Positions 1 to 11,199 of a stretch of 64,000 bases of DNA are shown here, piece after piece. Both the position numbers and the translations under genes were made by a program. Position 1 is the stretch's first letter. Each line of letters begins with the position of its first letter. The notes beneath the pieces are model-generated. The model was given only the letters and a program-made list of their open reading frames with translations. It had not been told where the DNA came from and did not search any database. Source of the stretch: Corinectria fuckeliana (taxonomy: Eukaryota; Ascomycota; Sordariomycetes; Hypocreales; Nectriaceae); NCBI GenBank assembly GCA_019137255.1, contig WPDH01000272.1:62001-126000 (forward strand), read 5' to 3'.

Positions 1-300
1 AGCTAGTTAGGAAAATTAGGATCTAGGGGCAAAAGGGCCTTACTAACTTATATTAAAAGGGAAAAATACTAGTATATATAATATCTTTATTTTAACCTTT
101 TAATTTGTATATCTAACTAGAAGCTAAATCTAAAGCTTTAAGCTTAAGTAGATTAAAAGCTTATCTTAAGCTCTAATATAAGAGATAAGATTAAGAAAGC
201 TATCTTAGCTCTTAAGAGATTAGAAAAGAAGGATTAGTCTAATACTAAGAGTATTTACAGCTCTACCTTTATAAGCATCCTAATAAGAATATTAAATCTT

Positions 301-366
301 ACTAGTTAATAAGAAGATTAGTAACCTGCTCCTACTAGTTAATAAGGCAGTTAGTAACCTGCTCTA
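301..366 (+). repeat. 33-bp imperfect tandem duplication
   Basis: Two adjacent 33-bp units share actagttaataag and gttagtaacctgct-like blocks and differ at a few positions. They sit in the gag-to-protease part of the degraded copia element and keep the reading frame, so the duplication may predate the mutation that killed the element. Confidence 0.6.
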
Positions 367-2094
367 ACTATAACCTTATTATTATCCTGCTTAACTATAA
401 GAACTTACCCTCTTAGAGACTCTTTTATTCTTAATTCTAAGTTAAATATATATATTTATAATAATATATCCTGCTTTAAGAGATATAAAGCTTTTAATAA
501 TCTAGAGCTTATTTTTGCTAGTAGGAAACTTACTCTTATTCTAGGCTATAATACTATTCTTATTACTATTAAAAAGAGGCTATTTTAGCTTAAAAAAGTA
601 GCTTATATCTCTGCCTTTTATATAAATATTATATCTCTTAAGTGTATAATTAAAAAGAGATATAATTAGAACTCTACTACTAGCTAAGTTTTTAATAAAG
701 ACCTTAAAATAGTCTTTATAATAAAGAATCTATTTAATTAATAGGTTATTAACTTTAGGGAGGTCTTATAAGACTTTAAGCAGCTAGCTGCTTTTACTAT
801 ACACTTAGTAAACTCTTATCTTAATTAGATATTAGATTTATTAACTTAGCATTTTAGACTAAGATATTTAAACGTTTTAGCTCTTAAGAACCTTATTAAG
901 AAGACTAATAGGGCTATTATTAAAGGTCTTATATATATAAACTATAAAGCTTATACCTAAAGAAAGGTAATATAGTAAGTCTTAAGAAGACCGCCTCTTA
1001 CTAAGGCCTTAAGGCTGTTTTAGTATATTTATATTAGTATTTTTATCTATAATACTAGCTTTAACAGTATAAGAGCTACAGTTATTATTAAGAATAAATT
1101 TATATTCTTAATCTTATATTATTACTACTTAGATATCACCTAGGAGATAATTATTAAGACTCTTAAGGCAGTTAAGACTTTTACTAAGTAGTAATATAAC
1201 CTTATAATCTGTGTTATCTATTAAGATTATAACTTTACCTTTAGTAATAATTATACTAACTAGGTTAAAAATCACAGGCTTTAAGATAAGCTATCTACCT
1301 CTTATATATCTACTTAAAATAGCCTTACTAAGCGATCTAAAGGGGTAATAAGAACTAAGACTAGGTTAATACAGCTAGGGGCTAATCTTCCTAATAAGCT
1401 ATAATTAGAGACTTAGAAAGCTGCTACCTATTTATATAATAAATTACCTTAGTAAGCTAAGAGCTAAAAGACCTCTTTTTAGCTGCTTTATAGCTAGCTT
1501 TAAAACTATAAAAAGAATACTAGCTACACTTAGAACCCTCTATCTAATATCTTATATTTAAAAGCTTATAGATATAAAGCTTATCTCTTAACTAAGAAAG
1601 CTCTTAAGAGCACCTAAAGGTGAGATTTAAAAACCTTTTCTTATATAGAAAAAAGCTATCTTATTAGGGATAATTTATATAATATTTTTAGGATTTAAAT
1701 CCTAGAAAGATTAAAAGTCTAAAAGATCTATAATATAACTTTTAATAAGAGTATTTTTTATAACTTAAAGAATTACTTTACTCTAATTAGGGCCCTAGCT
1801 ATTTTTATTAACTTACAGCTGCTAACACTTATTAAATTTAACTTTAAAGATAATAATATCTAAGCTTATAAAGCTAGCTGCTCTCTAACTAATAACAAAA
1901 AAGTCAGGTTAATAATTAAGATTACTTAAGCTCTTAAACAACTAGATAATTAGCTAGTTAAAAACCCTAATAAAAAAGCTACTATTAGCAGCCTAGATAA
2001 TAATAATCTTAACTATAAGAGACTATACTTTACGCTTTAAGTAACTATCTTACTTATATAACACCTTATAGCCTATCTACTAGATAACCTCTTA

Positions 2095-2330
2095 CTAAGC
2101 CCTAAAAAGAGCTTATCCTCTAGCTTATTATTAAGCTATAAAGATAACAGCTTTAATAAAAATAACAGCCTTAATAATAAGAATAATAAGTCTAATAAAG
2201 ATAATAGTCTTAATAATAAAAATAATAAGTCTAATAAAAATAATAGCTCTAATAATAAAAATAATAAAGCTAATAATAATAATAACACTTTTAATAATAA
2301 TAAGAAACTAAACTCTTTCTCTTTTAGAGA
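2095..2330 (+). repeat. Low-complexity AAT-rich linker of the copia element
   Basis: A run of aataataag/aataaaaataat-type units would encode an Asn/Ser/Lys-rich tract. It lies between the integrase and reverse-transcriptase domains, where copia polyproteins often carry a low-complexity linker. After RIP the original residues were probably Asp/Asn/Ser. Confidence 0.6.
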
Positions 2331-4739
2331 TTTAAGTTTTAGTTTACCTTCTTAGATAACTAGGCAGCTAAGACTAAAAGGTTAAGCTTACTAAGAGCTG
2401 CTCTCTTACTAATCTGCCTAATATTAAGACCTTATAAGACCTGCTAATATCCTAGTATTATTTTTTGCCTTCTTTTTTAATAGAAGAGAGGAAAAGCTAT
2501 ATAAATAATCACTTTCGCTAAAGCTAAAGACTTATAAAAACCTTAAATTACACTCTTTTAGTTCTTAATTTAAGCAGGCTACTAAGAGAGAAATAAAAAG
2601 CCTGTAAGACTAAGAAACCTTTAAAGCTATCCTAAGAGATTAGGCATAAAAGCCTCTTTTAGTAACTTAAATCTTTAAATATAAATTTAATAAGTATAAG
2701 TTTCTTATTAAATTTAAAGCCTAGCTATATATATAAGAGGATTTTTAGCCTCTTAATTATAAGAAGACTTATATAGCTATCTTAGCTAGTAGATTATTTT
2801 AAGTGCTTATAGTTATTACAGCCTGATTTAACCTTAAAGCTAGACAGCTAAATACTATTAATACCTTTACGAATAGCTATCTTAATAAGAATATTTATAT
2901 TTATTTCCCTAATAAATTTAAACGCTATAAGTAAGCTTTAAAGCTTATTAAAGCCCTGTATAGCCTTTATAGATCCCCTCTTTTTTAGTAATAAGATCTT
3001 TTTAAGACCTTTAAAAAGCTAAGTCTAAGCTAGGTTAATAAAGACCTTTATATCTATAAGAATAACTAGATTACTATCTTCTTTTTTGTTAATAATATTA
3101 TTCTTCTATTTTAGAAGAAAGACTAGGCAGCTATAAAGCGTCTAATTAACTATCTAAAGTCTCACTTTAAGATATAAAATCTAGATAACCTTATATAGTT
3201 TCTAAGGATTAGAATCTTATAAGATAGAGTTAATAAAAAGCTATAGCTTTATTAAGACTTATATATTAAGAAAATCACAGCTTAGGTTTAATACTAATAA
3301 TAAAAACATTTTTAAAAGTAACCCTCTTTTAGGTAATAAGATCTAGCCACTTTTAAAGCTACTAATAAAAAGCTAGATTTACTATTATTAACAGATAATA
3401 GGCTCTCTTAACTATATAGCTATTATTATATGCCCTAATATCACTAAGGCTGCTTTTAAGCTCTTAGAGTACTTACTTAACCTCTTACTAGCTTATTAAT
3501 ATATAGCTCTTAATATTATTAGATATTTTTATATAATAAGATATCTAGTAATTTAATTTAGCAGCTAGAGCCCTATTTATTAGAAACCTAGTCTTTTAGT
3601 AAAAATTATAATATTCTTATCTTTTATATATAAAAGGCATCTTAAAGTTATATTAGATATAGCTTTCACAGATAATTAGAAGACTAGAAAGTTATCTTAG
3701 AGGTTAATTTTATACTTTTTTAGTAGACCTATTAGTTAGAAGGCTAGTAAGTAAGATATAGTTATAATATTATCTATAAAAGCTAAGCTTCTTATCTTTA
3801 TATATATAGCTAAGAAGGCTATTATAACTTAATATCTTTTTTAGCAGCTTAACCTTTAGCTAGGTTAAGAGACTATAATTAAGTGTAATAACTAGTAGAC
3901 TATTAGGCTTATAACTCTTAAGACCTTTTATATAAAGACTATATTATAGCATATTAATATTTATAGCTACTAAGCTAGGTAAGCTTACCTTAAAGGCTAA
4001 TTTAATATATTTTACACCCTAATAACTAACATAGTAGCTAATAGCCTTATAAAGCTACTTCTAGGTTAGAAATTTAAGATTTTTATTAAGCAGCTAAGCC
4101 TTATTAATATTAGCAGGCTAATTTAAGCTTAGGATAACTTAGATAATAAGAACTAAGATTAAGAATTATAAAGGATAATACTAAGCCTTATAGTTATATT
4201 AATAAGTATATATTATTTCTTATTATCCTCCTTTAAGGCCTTTAAAGCTAAGTTAATACTATAAAAACAGTAAAAGGCTAGCCTTAAGAAGAGGCCCTAA
4301 CTTTTTACCCCTCTTATCTTACTTACCTTTTATTTCTTCTCTTATAACTCTTATAGCTAGTTATAAAATTATAAGCTTTACTAGAAGTAATAGATCTCTT
4401 ATTTTTACCCTTTTTTATACTTATACTAACCTTCCTCCTAGGCTTATTATACCTTATACTTAAAAATACTATTAGAGATATCTCTTATAACCCCTTTTAC
4501 TATCTAATATCTTAATTATAGCCTAAGATAGAGAGGTATATTATATTTTAAGATTATAATTAGTATTTAGGATTATTAAGAATATTACTATAACCTTCTG
4601 ATTATTAATATCACTACCTAGATAACCTATAAGTAGCCTGACCTTATAATGATTATTATAACCCTAGCCCTACTGATAACAAAGGCAGCTGACTTTTTAT
4701 AACCTTCTACGGATTTCCTAGGAGCCTAAATTGATGTAT

Positions 4740-5549
4740 TTAGACCCTTAATTCGTCCCTCTTTTAGCTAGGAAATCAAGAGCTTTTCACCCCAAGATTT
4801 AATCCCTACTTTGCAACATGGTCGCTGAGATTTCCGAACCAAATGTAGATTCGTCGACGCGCCTTCAAGTTAGGCTTAAAGAGTTCAAAGGCCGCCTTGC
4901 GCTTCAATCGCAAACGCGAGCTCATGATTGCAATGGACATAAACTGGACTATGGCACAGGAGCGGTAGAGGCGAGAGGGTTCGTTTGAGAAAGCTACTGC
5001 ATGCCTCAACCGCAAGCACTACATCCCTGCGACTGATGTTATCAGCCTCTACTCTTGTATTCACACAAAGTCCTAACTTTGACTTTCAAATAGTTGCATT
5101 TATTATACCGATACCTAACTAGAGATGGTATTCACTCTTACACCTCTTCTGTAGCTGCAACGTGTATGACACCCTGTATACTTTTTGTTCTTAGTTGTCT
5201 TTTATGCAAGTCATGCCCCTTCTCAGTTGCTAAAGTGGTCACTGGTTGCTCGTGGCGTAACTGCTCGATGCTTCTTTTATGCTCCTTGCTTTACAACTGC
5301 TCTTCTAGCCAGGCATCGACCATAGTATTTATCTTTAGCTGGACCTTAAAAGATGACTTGGGGTTAAGTATTAGCCAGTTGAGGCAGAGTGCATTGCACT
5401 CTATAATATGTGGTGTAGTACTGAGTTATGTTCTTAAACGTGGTATTGGAAGTGTTGCCATTTGTTGTACGAGTGAAAACGTCTACACGAAATCACATGC
5501 GTCTATTCGCCGCGATGTTCTACCTCTATCCTATTCCTGGTATGCACCT
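4740..5549. other. Intergenic stretch, no supported gene
   Basis: Composition returns to normal here. Open frames of 69 aa (-) and 163 aa (+) exist, but they lack recognisable domains and the larger runs into the antisense of the last NAD synthetase exon. The stretch probably contains the 3' UTR of the NAD+ synthetase gene. Confidence 0.5.
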
Positions 5550-8500
5550 TCACTTCTTAGCCATGCTCCTTTCAATCTTTTCTAGTTCCCGGTCAATCTT
5601 CTTGAAGCTCCAGCTCTTCCATGCTAGGGGATACAGAAACGGGCGGAGGTCTACGCATGGAGTAAGCACGATGTGTCGGTAATCATGTTGACATTTGCAT
5701 CTGAGACGTACCGAAGCGGTTGTCATCGGGACTGTAATCATTGCAATGGACAGAAGGCGTCAATGTCGTCACTGGGACAAGGTTAGCTTGGTTCTCTGCT
5801 CCCTGCAAATGACCTACTCTTGTGTCGTCCAATCTGGTATTTGTGGAAGAACAGCTTGATCTTGTCGGCAACTTCGGTAGGCGTATACAACGGCGCATCG
5901 TCCTCGGGGCCAGGCACCCGGTCCACGCTCCAGTCGTGCACAAGACGCTGGAACATGCCTGTAGCAAGGTTAGCATATACAAACGAAGGAAAATAGCTCA
6001 TTAGGACGGGGTGTCCTGTTTTGGTAGGTCCTTACCGTAAGGGCCGAGCTTATTAACTTTGCGGAGGCGACCGAAGATTGTGATTTCCTACTTCGATGTT
6101 AGCAGAACTTCATAGGAGGTGCATATCAGTGAGGATAGTGACTTTGTACGTGAGGCCCATATCAGCTTCGTCGCTCTGGACATATGTGTCGGTGATGGGC
6201 TCAAGCTCAGCTGTCGGTATCGCATCAAGGAAGTCACGCAAACAAGGCACTGTCCATGGATGTGTCAGTATATCCTGACGGCCCACAAACTTGAACAAAC
6301 CCACAATTGAAGTTCTCTGGCTTCTCGGCCCAAGCAATCAAGCGTTTCTGAAGGTGAGAAGAAAAGTTAGTGAATGCACGCCGAGCTACTAACAATCGCG
6401 CATCCGCGACGAAGAGCACACACCAAATCTGTCTTGTCAATTGAGCCTATGGGGTTGATATCGGCGCTGGAGCAATCTGTTGGGAATTAGTACCGTTGCC
6501 AAAGAGAAGAAATGAAAAGACTTGCCGTATTTTGTGAGGTAGCTAACGAGACTCTAAACAGGAAGTAAGTGTCATGATCTGTAGAGTAATGCAGTCCGTT
6601 ACGAACCTCGCCGACATTGGCCGAGCCGAGAACAAGTAGAGCACCGCCACCCGGACGTCCTCTTGCCGTGGGAAGGATTTGACCGCTAGAACGCCGGTTA
6701 GCGACAAGGTAGAAAATTGAGACGCATGTGGTATATGACTCGGAACTTACAACTCATAGGCTGTGACCATCCTGATACGAGCCTGCAGACATTGCAGCGT
6801 CAAGTTCTCCTGATGGGTGCCGCCCTCAACCTTGAACCGAGGCTGGAAGCCGGTCGCGCTGACGATGAAGTTCTTCTGGGCTAAGTTCGCGGTTAGTCTA
6901 AAATTCTAGTAATTAATGTCGCAATGAACAGTAGCATACCGTTATATGCGTCGTCAATGTTCATGTCCACGTGGTAGCTGTCGATGGCAGCAGACAAATC
7001 CTTGGCCCGCTGACGAGTCTCGCGCGAGCTCTGAGTCGTCATCCCCATATAGACGGTAGTGAAGATCTGGCTGCAAAGGGCTTGCGGCGTCTTGGGGATC
7101 TCGTCGGAGTACTTGGCGATGCGCTTGACATCCTCGATGACCTGCTCGTTCCCGTCTTCGATGGCCTGGATGACGATGCGACACATGGAATAGACGATGA
7201 CGGCCGTGGCGCACGAGTCGATGCCACCGCTTAGCGGCACCAAGAAGCCCGCAGCACCCGACCTACGCAGGTAATCCCACAGGAAGCAGCCCGTGCACAG
7301 GGCGATTTCCTCTTCGACCGAGTGCAGTCTGGGCTTGATGGGGGGCGTTGGACGCTTCGCGACATCGAGGTCGTTTTCTTCGGTGCTCAGCTCGAACGAT
7401 GTTTGAATCCGCTCGTACTTGACGTCAGATAGAGCGGCTTGGAGACCACGACTCACGGCTCCCCGGTGGGCTCTCACTTCCTCGAGGTCTACTGTTGCTG
7501 TGACGACTTCGACGTCGTTGAGGCTGAACTGCGAGCCCTGTGCGACTACTTCACCATTGACGATGATCATGGCTGATCCGTCATAGTAGAGACGGTCACC
7601 ATCGCAGCCTGCAACTCGTAGTTAGCCAAGATGTTCTTGAGCTCAGACATCGGAATAACTTGGTCGACTAACCTTGCTGGTTTGCATACAAGTAGATGCC
7701 TCCACACTTTCGGGTAGCTTCGGTGATGAGCTGCAGCCTCGTCTGCAGTTTCTGAAGGGTAAAGTGCGAGCCGGAAGAGTTGGTGAAAACCTCCACGCCA
7801 TCGAGGCTCATATCGAGATGAGGCGCCTTGACGGTGAAGAGCTCCTCACACGTCTCGGCACCAAGGCAGGTATCGGGCGTGGAGATGACAGCATCGCCAA
7901 AGGTGACGTGAGTTTTCCCGACAACCTCTTGGATGATGCGGGGTAGATGGTACTGTTCAGTCTTGCCTCGATGTAGCCAGGGGGTGAAGTAACGGTGCTC
8001 TCGGTAGTTGCCACTGACTCAGGTTAGTCATGAAGTATACAAGTCATGCTGCAGAAGTTCATACTCGTTGGCGAGGAACATCTTGGGGCGAATCATCAGG
8101 ATCTGTCCGTCGAGGCAGAGGATTCGGCAGTTGAACTTTCTACGAGGCTGAGATTAGCGTTTCTGTGTTTGATTGCTACTTGCGAAGCCCAAGGCTGCGT
8201 ACTGGTTTCTATGTTGGATGGCTACGAAGCAAGTCAGCGGTTACTTCTCTAGCAGGATCATGGTCATGCAGGCACTGGGATCAAGCTGTCTACTGCGGGT
8301 AAGGACCACAAGAAAGCGGTAATGGACAATGCCACTTACGGGCGCCAACGTCGATGATGATACCATGGCAGCTCTCATCCAGAAGAATACGGCGGACCAT
8401 CTCCCACGAGTGCAGGAAGAGGTCCTGCTCATTGAAGTGGTCGAGACATCCTGCGATTCAGAGTCAGCACAAACGCTCTTCGCAATCAGATGGAGCAGGG

Positions 8501-8661
8501 ATCCCACCGTAGCCGGAGATCTCGAGCTCAGGCCCGACACGAAGCCGTGCACCAGCTTCCTTGGCGAGGTGGATGCTTTTGATGATGCGCTCTGTGTTGC
8601 CCTCCCAGTCGAGAACCCACTGGTTGAGCGAGCACGTCGCGACGGTGATCAGGTGTCCCAT
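5550..8661 (-). CDS. QNS1: Glutamine-dependent NAD+ synthetase
   Basis: It makes NAD+ from deamido-NAD+, ATP and glutamine in the last step of NAD biosynthesis. My model has 16 exons: 8508-8661, 8340-8450, 8203-8221, 8065-8139, 7673-8013, 6940-7608, 6751-6880, 6607-6685, 6526-6553, 6424-6476, 6305-6347, 6143-6249, 6036-6087, 5818-5958, 5712-5771 and 5550-5650. They join in frame to 720 aa, close to the roughly 714 aa of yeast Qns1. The N-terminal nitrilase-type glutaminase keeps its triad: Glu in ELEISGYG, Lys in IRPKMFLANE and Cys in LGAETCEELF. The C-terminal synthetase keeps the P-loop LSGGIDSCATA and the SYHVDMNIDD, PTAELEP and YSPDDNRFDLRPF blocks. Oddities are 15 introns, a 19-nt exon (8203-8221), a GC-AG intron (6477-6525) and a weak donor after 6143. 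The start follows the conserved MGHLITVATCSLNQW. The gene appears intact. Confidence 0.93.
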
Positions 8662-8775
8662 TTCGGAGGATGGCGTTCCGACGAGGGGCTCGGCTTTCGT
8701 TTGCGTGAGGACTGAGCACCGTGAGCGTGAGGTTGGTTTGTTCTGAACTCAGGCGGGCGGAGATGTCAAAGTCGG

Positions 8776-8785
8776 GTCACGTGAC
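8776..8785. promoter_or_regulatory. Palindromic CACGTG E-box upstream of NAD synthetase
   Basis: The perfect 10-bp palindrome GTCACGTGAC lies about 115 bp upstream of the NAD synthetase start codon. CACGTG is the core bound by Cbf1-type and other bHLH factors in fungi. The position fits a promoter element; function is inferred. Confidence 0.45.
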
Positions 8786-9584
8786 ATGGCTCGTTTGCGG
8801 GCTTTTCGGCTTTTCGGGGCGAAACCGGACTTTGGAGGATCGGACGAGCTAAGATAGACGGAGATAGACCAGACAATTAGACCAAGATAGACTACGGACT
8901 AAAAGGGTCGGGACCATGCTATGGACCCGCTCGTAGGAGACTGCGTACAATTGTTCTTACACGCCGCAAAATGTGGTTGAGAGAGAAGGGGAGAAGGAGA
9001 GAAGAGAGGCTTGAGACAGGTCGCCACCCAACAGACGAGGCTTAGCTTCAACAAGCCCGTTCCAGCCACCTCCACCACTATATCTAATTGGCCTAACGTG
9101 AGTCTTAAATGGGGGCAGAAGACATAACAGCGCGTGGAGGACCAATTGACAGTCGACAATCGAACAATCGACTTGCCGCCGGCAGCCAGGCCGTCCGTCT
9201 TCCATTCCTCCGCGACCCCGCATGACGAGCTTCGAGCTTCGAGCAGATGGGCTGCTGTCTTACTGCCGGGCCCAGATACCAGGCTTTGGGGTTTCTCCCT
9301 CCGCTGTGCTCGGGTGGCTGTTGGCCCTGACGTGAGCGGCTACGAACCTGGGGCGAGCGGGGAGCAAGACGGACGCACGGTAGCACAAGCAACAAAGGTA
9401 TCGGGTGCAGGTAGAGTCAGAAAGTCAATGAACGAACACTGCTAGCTTTGGTCCCCTCTACTTGGCAGAATGGGAAAGAACCAAGAGTCGTGATGTGATG
9501 GTGCTCCTGGATGTAATCGTAAATGCGATATGCCCAATCCAACCGCGGAACCGCCCTCGATAATGACGGAACCGTAAGAAACGA

Positions 9585-9628
9585 GCAAGCACACAAGCAC
9601 ACAAGCACACAGACAAACAGACAAGCAG
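9585..9628 (+). repeat. CA-rich microsatellite
   Basis: About three copies of acacaagc are followed by agacaaac units. It is a simple repeat in probable 3' flanking sequence. Confidence 0.7.
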
Positions 9629-9712
9629 CGACAAAGCATCCAACAGTAAGGCAGCCCTGCGCGAGAGAGTAGGGGCGATTGTGACATGTCGCAAAGACGC
9701 AAAAACCCGCCC

Positions 9713-10060
9713 CTAAGTCGTCCCCTGCGGCCGTCCAATCCTGGGGTTCCCGTTGCTGCCACCAGTCGTCGATCCGAGAGTTCGGCCGCCGCCCTGGGTT
9801 TTGCCGAAGCCAGTGTCGCCGGCGATGCCCGGGCGCGTGTTGATCATCTTGCCGAGCGACTGGATGGACGCGTCGTCCCAGGAGCCGATGACCTGCCACG
9901 AGTTGGCTCCGGCCGCGATGTCCTTGGCCTCGTACAGATCGTCCTGCGTCGAGACCAGCAGCTGGCAGCTGGTGTCGCCGACCTTGATGTTGTGGAGCCG
10001 GTGCGTAGGGTGCATGCCCGGGTCGCCCGTCCGCAGCCGTTCTCCTTTTGGCTTGTCCAT
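9713..10060 (-). CDS. Small fungal protein of unknown function
   Basis: A single-exon frame of 115 aa begins MDKPKGERLRTGDPGMHP and contains SWQVIGSWDDASIQSLGKM followed by a Gly-rich tail (GDTGFGKTQGGG). The codon choice is GC-rich and regular, unlike the overlapping frames. The start is preceded by a pyrimidine-rich leader (cccctttctcctcttcaca) typical of a fungal 5' UTR. No signal peptide or membrane segment is visible. I do not recognise the family, though it reads like a conserved soluble protein. An intron near the 3' end that alters the C-terminus cannot be excluded. Confidence 0.6.
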   Translation of the reverse strand: MDKPKGERLRTGDPGMHPTHRLHNIKVGDTSCQLLVSTQDDLYEAKDIAAGANSWQVIGSWDDASIQSLGKMINTRPGIAGDTGFGKTQGGGRTLGSTTGGSNGNPRIGRPQGTT

Positions 10061-10141
10061 TGTGAAGAGGAGAAAGGGGGAGGAGATGTTCTGGTAGGAG
10101 GGCTGCGAGGCAGGTGGATGAAGGTATGTAGATGAATGATG

Positions 10142-10176
10142 AATGGGTGGGTGGGTGGATGGATGGATGGACGGAT
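10142..10176 (+). repeat. GGGT/GGAT tetranucleotide microsatellite
   Basis: Tandem gggt units give way to ggat units. It lies 80-115 bp upstream of the small gene starting at 10060, within its probable promoter or 5' UTR. Confidence 0.7.
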
Positions 10177-10302
10177 GAACAGATCAACTCAGATTGAGTG
10201 AGATGGCGGAGGTTGGAAGAGTTAAGCTGCGGAAAAGGATTCAAAGGAGAGTGCTCTCTCCTGGAATAACAGCCGCGTCAACCCAGTCACATGAGCGGGG
10301 TA

Positions 10303-10325
10303 GATAAGTAAGTAGTCGATAGATA
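10303..10325 (+). promoter_or_regulatory. Cluster of three GATA motifs
   Basis: GATA occurs at 10303, 10318 and 10322 within 23 bp, about 240-265 bp upstream of the - strand gene starting at 10060. Clustered GATA sites are bound by AreA/Nit2-type nitrogen regulators in filamentous fungi. The role here is inferred only from the clustering. Confidence 0.3.
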
Positions 10326-10499
10326 ATGGATGAGGCCTTTCGGTTGCGCGGGGGGGGGTTGGTGCTGATGTGCAAATGTGCATGTATTACTGTGCAATAC
10401 GGGCCGGGGTCGATTCACGGCAGGCAACTGGCACTCTTGGAGGAAGTTGACATGATCGACTCGTTAATTCCGGATATTCCCATGATACACTCGTCTGCC

Positions 10500-11190
10500 A
10501 ACAGATGATAGTCGCCGACGCCGTCCCACCGTGCCGCCGCCGTGATACAGAGCAACGCCCTTCCGGAACGCAATCTGCCGGACGCGCACGCCAAACCCGG
10601 TGTCCGGATCAAACGTCTCGCAGCTTGCCCTGTCCTTCACAAACCCGACGCCCCGGAAGAGCCCCCCGGCCGCGGACGTCCTCCACGGAGGTGCAGCCTC
10701 GGAGCTCCCGCCGCAGCAACCGCTCGAGACACCGGCCCATCTTGGCGCTGCGGGCTACGAAGTGATCCCGCCGGACGATCCCCTGCACCGCCAGCGCAGC
10801 CGCGTAAGATACGGGGTGCACCTGGTACGTGTGTCCGTTGCGGAAGACCTGCGTGCCCTGCCGGAGCGCATCCACCACCTTTCCGTGCACTAGCTCGCCA
10901 GGGAGACGTGGGAGACATTGGGGTAGCAGAACCCCTAGTAAGGTGCTTTCCGGGCCTGATTGGTGGATGGACATGGTAGCCATGGTGTTTCCGTGGTAGG
11001 ACTGCTGTCTCGAGACCAACAAATGCACTCGCTTAGGCTCACCCTTCTCGTAAAGGTATTGTCGGGCCAGCTTCAACGCCGACTCGACAGCCTCACTGCC
11101 GCTACCCACAAAGAAGGCCTTCTCCAGGCCCGCCCGTATACAGTCGGTATAGTATTGAAATGCGTTGCAAGAGTTTTCCAGGCAATTTTG
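10500..11190 (-). pseudogene. Class III (PLP) aminotransferase relic
   Basis: The frame reads YTDCIRAGLEKAFFVGSG then SEAVESALKLARQY and SYHGNT, which is the N-terminal half of a class III aminotransferase. After about 20 more residues it jumps to VVDALRQGTQVF, NGHTYQVHPVS and AAALAVQ from the C-terminal half. The intervening 150 or so residues, including the region of the PLP-binding lysine, are missing. After about 10670 the homology shifts frame twice (FDPDTGFGVRVRQIAFRKG near 10600). It also lacks its N-terminus. No product with transaminase activity is possible. The intact ancestor was probably an omega-amino-acid aminotransferase-like enzyme. Confidence 0.85.
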
Positions 11191-11199
11191 ACCATGATC

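Larger units (their letters stand above)
1..4700 (+). mobile_element. RIP-degraded Ty1/copia retrotransposon, pol region
   Basis: The stretch is extremely AT-rich, nearly devoid of CpG and full of TAA/TAG stops, yet the + strand still reads as copia pol in the usual order. Protease traces lie at about 415-650. A pre-integrase domain (HFRLRYLNVLALKNL, ancestral H-x-L-G-H pattern) lies near 845-900. Integrase with an NYTNWVKNH-like block runs about 1050-1700. Reverse transcriptase runs about 2540-3330, where the catalytic YVDD box now reads FFVNNII near 3090, the Asp-to-Asn change expected from G-to-A mutation. RNase H and the pol terminus (SLIKLLLG near 4050) follow. RIP mutates repeats mainly at CpA and leaves this composition. 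The 5' end lies outside the window. I could not delimit a 3' LTR; composition becomes normal between 4680 and 4740. The element is dead. Confidence 0.9.
8720..9712. other. Intergenic region, no supported gene
   Basis: Apart from the E-box at 8776 and the CA-rich repeat at 9585 I see no gene. Open frames of 86-106 aa occur on both strands but overlap each other and have no recognisable domain. The 9600-9712 part may hold the 3' UTR of the small gene ending at 9713. Confidence 0.4.

Noticed and set aside
5094..5585. 163-aa + strand frame with hydrophobic segments
   Set aside because: It ends antisense to the last NAD synthetase exon, has no domain and atypical Cys/Ser-rich composition; most likely chance.
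6096..8715. Several 60-128 aa + strand frames over the NAD synthetase locus
   Set aside because: They are antisense shadows of verified exons and introns on the - strand.
9417..10244. 275-aa - strand frame overlapping the small gene at 9713-10060
   Set aside because: Its first part translates the CT-rich leader and microsatellite (PSIHPPTHSS) and the rest is the wrong frame of the 115-aa protein.
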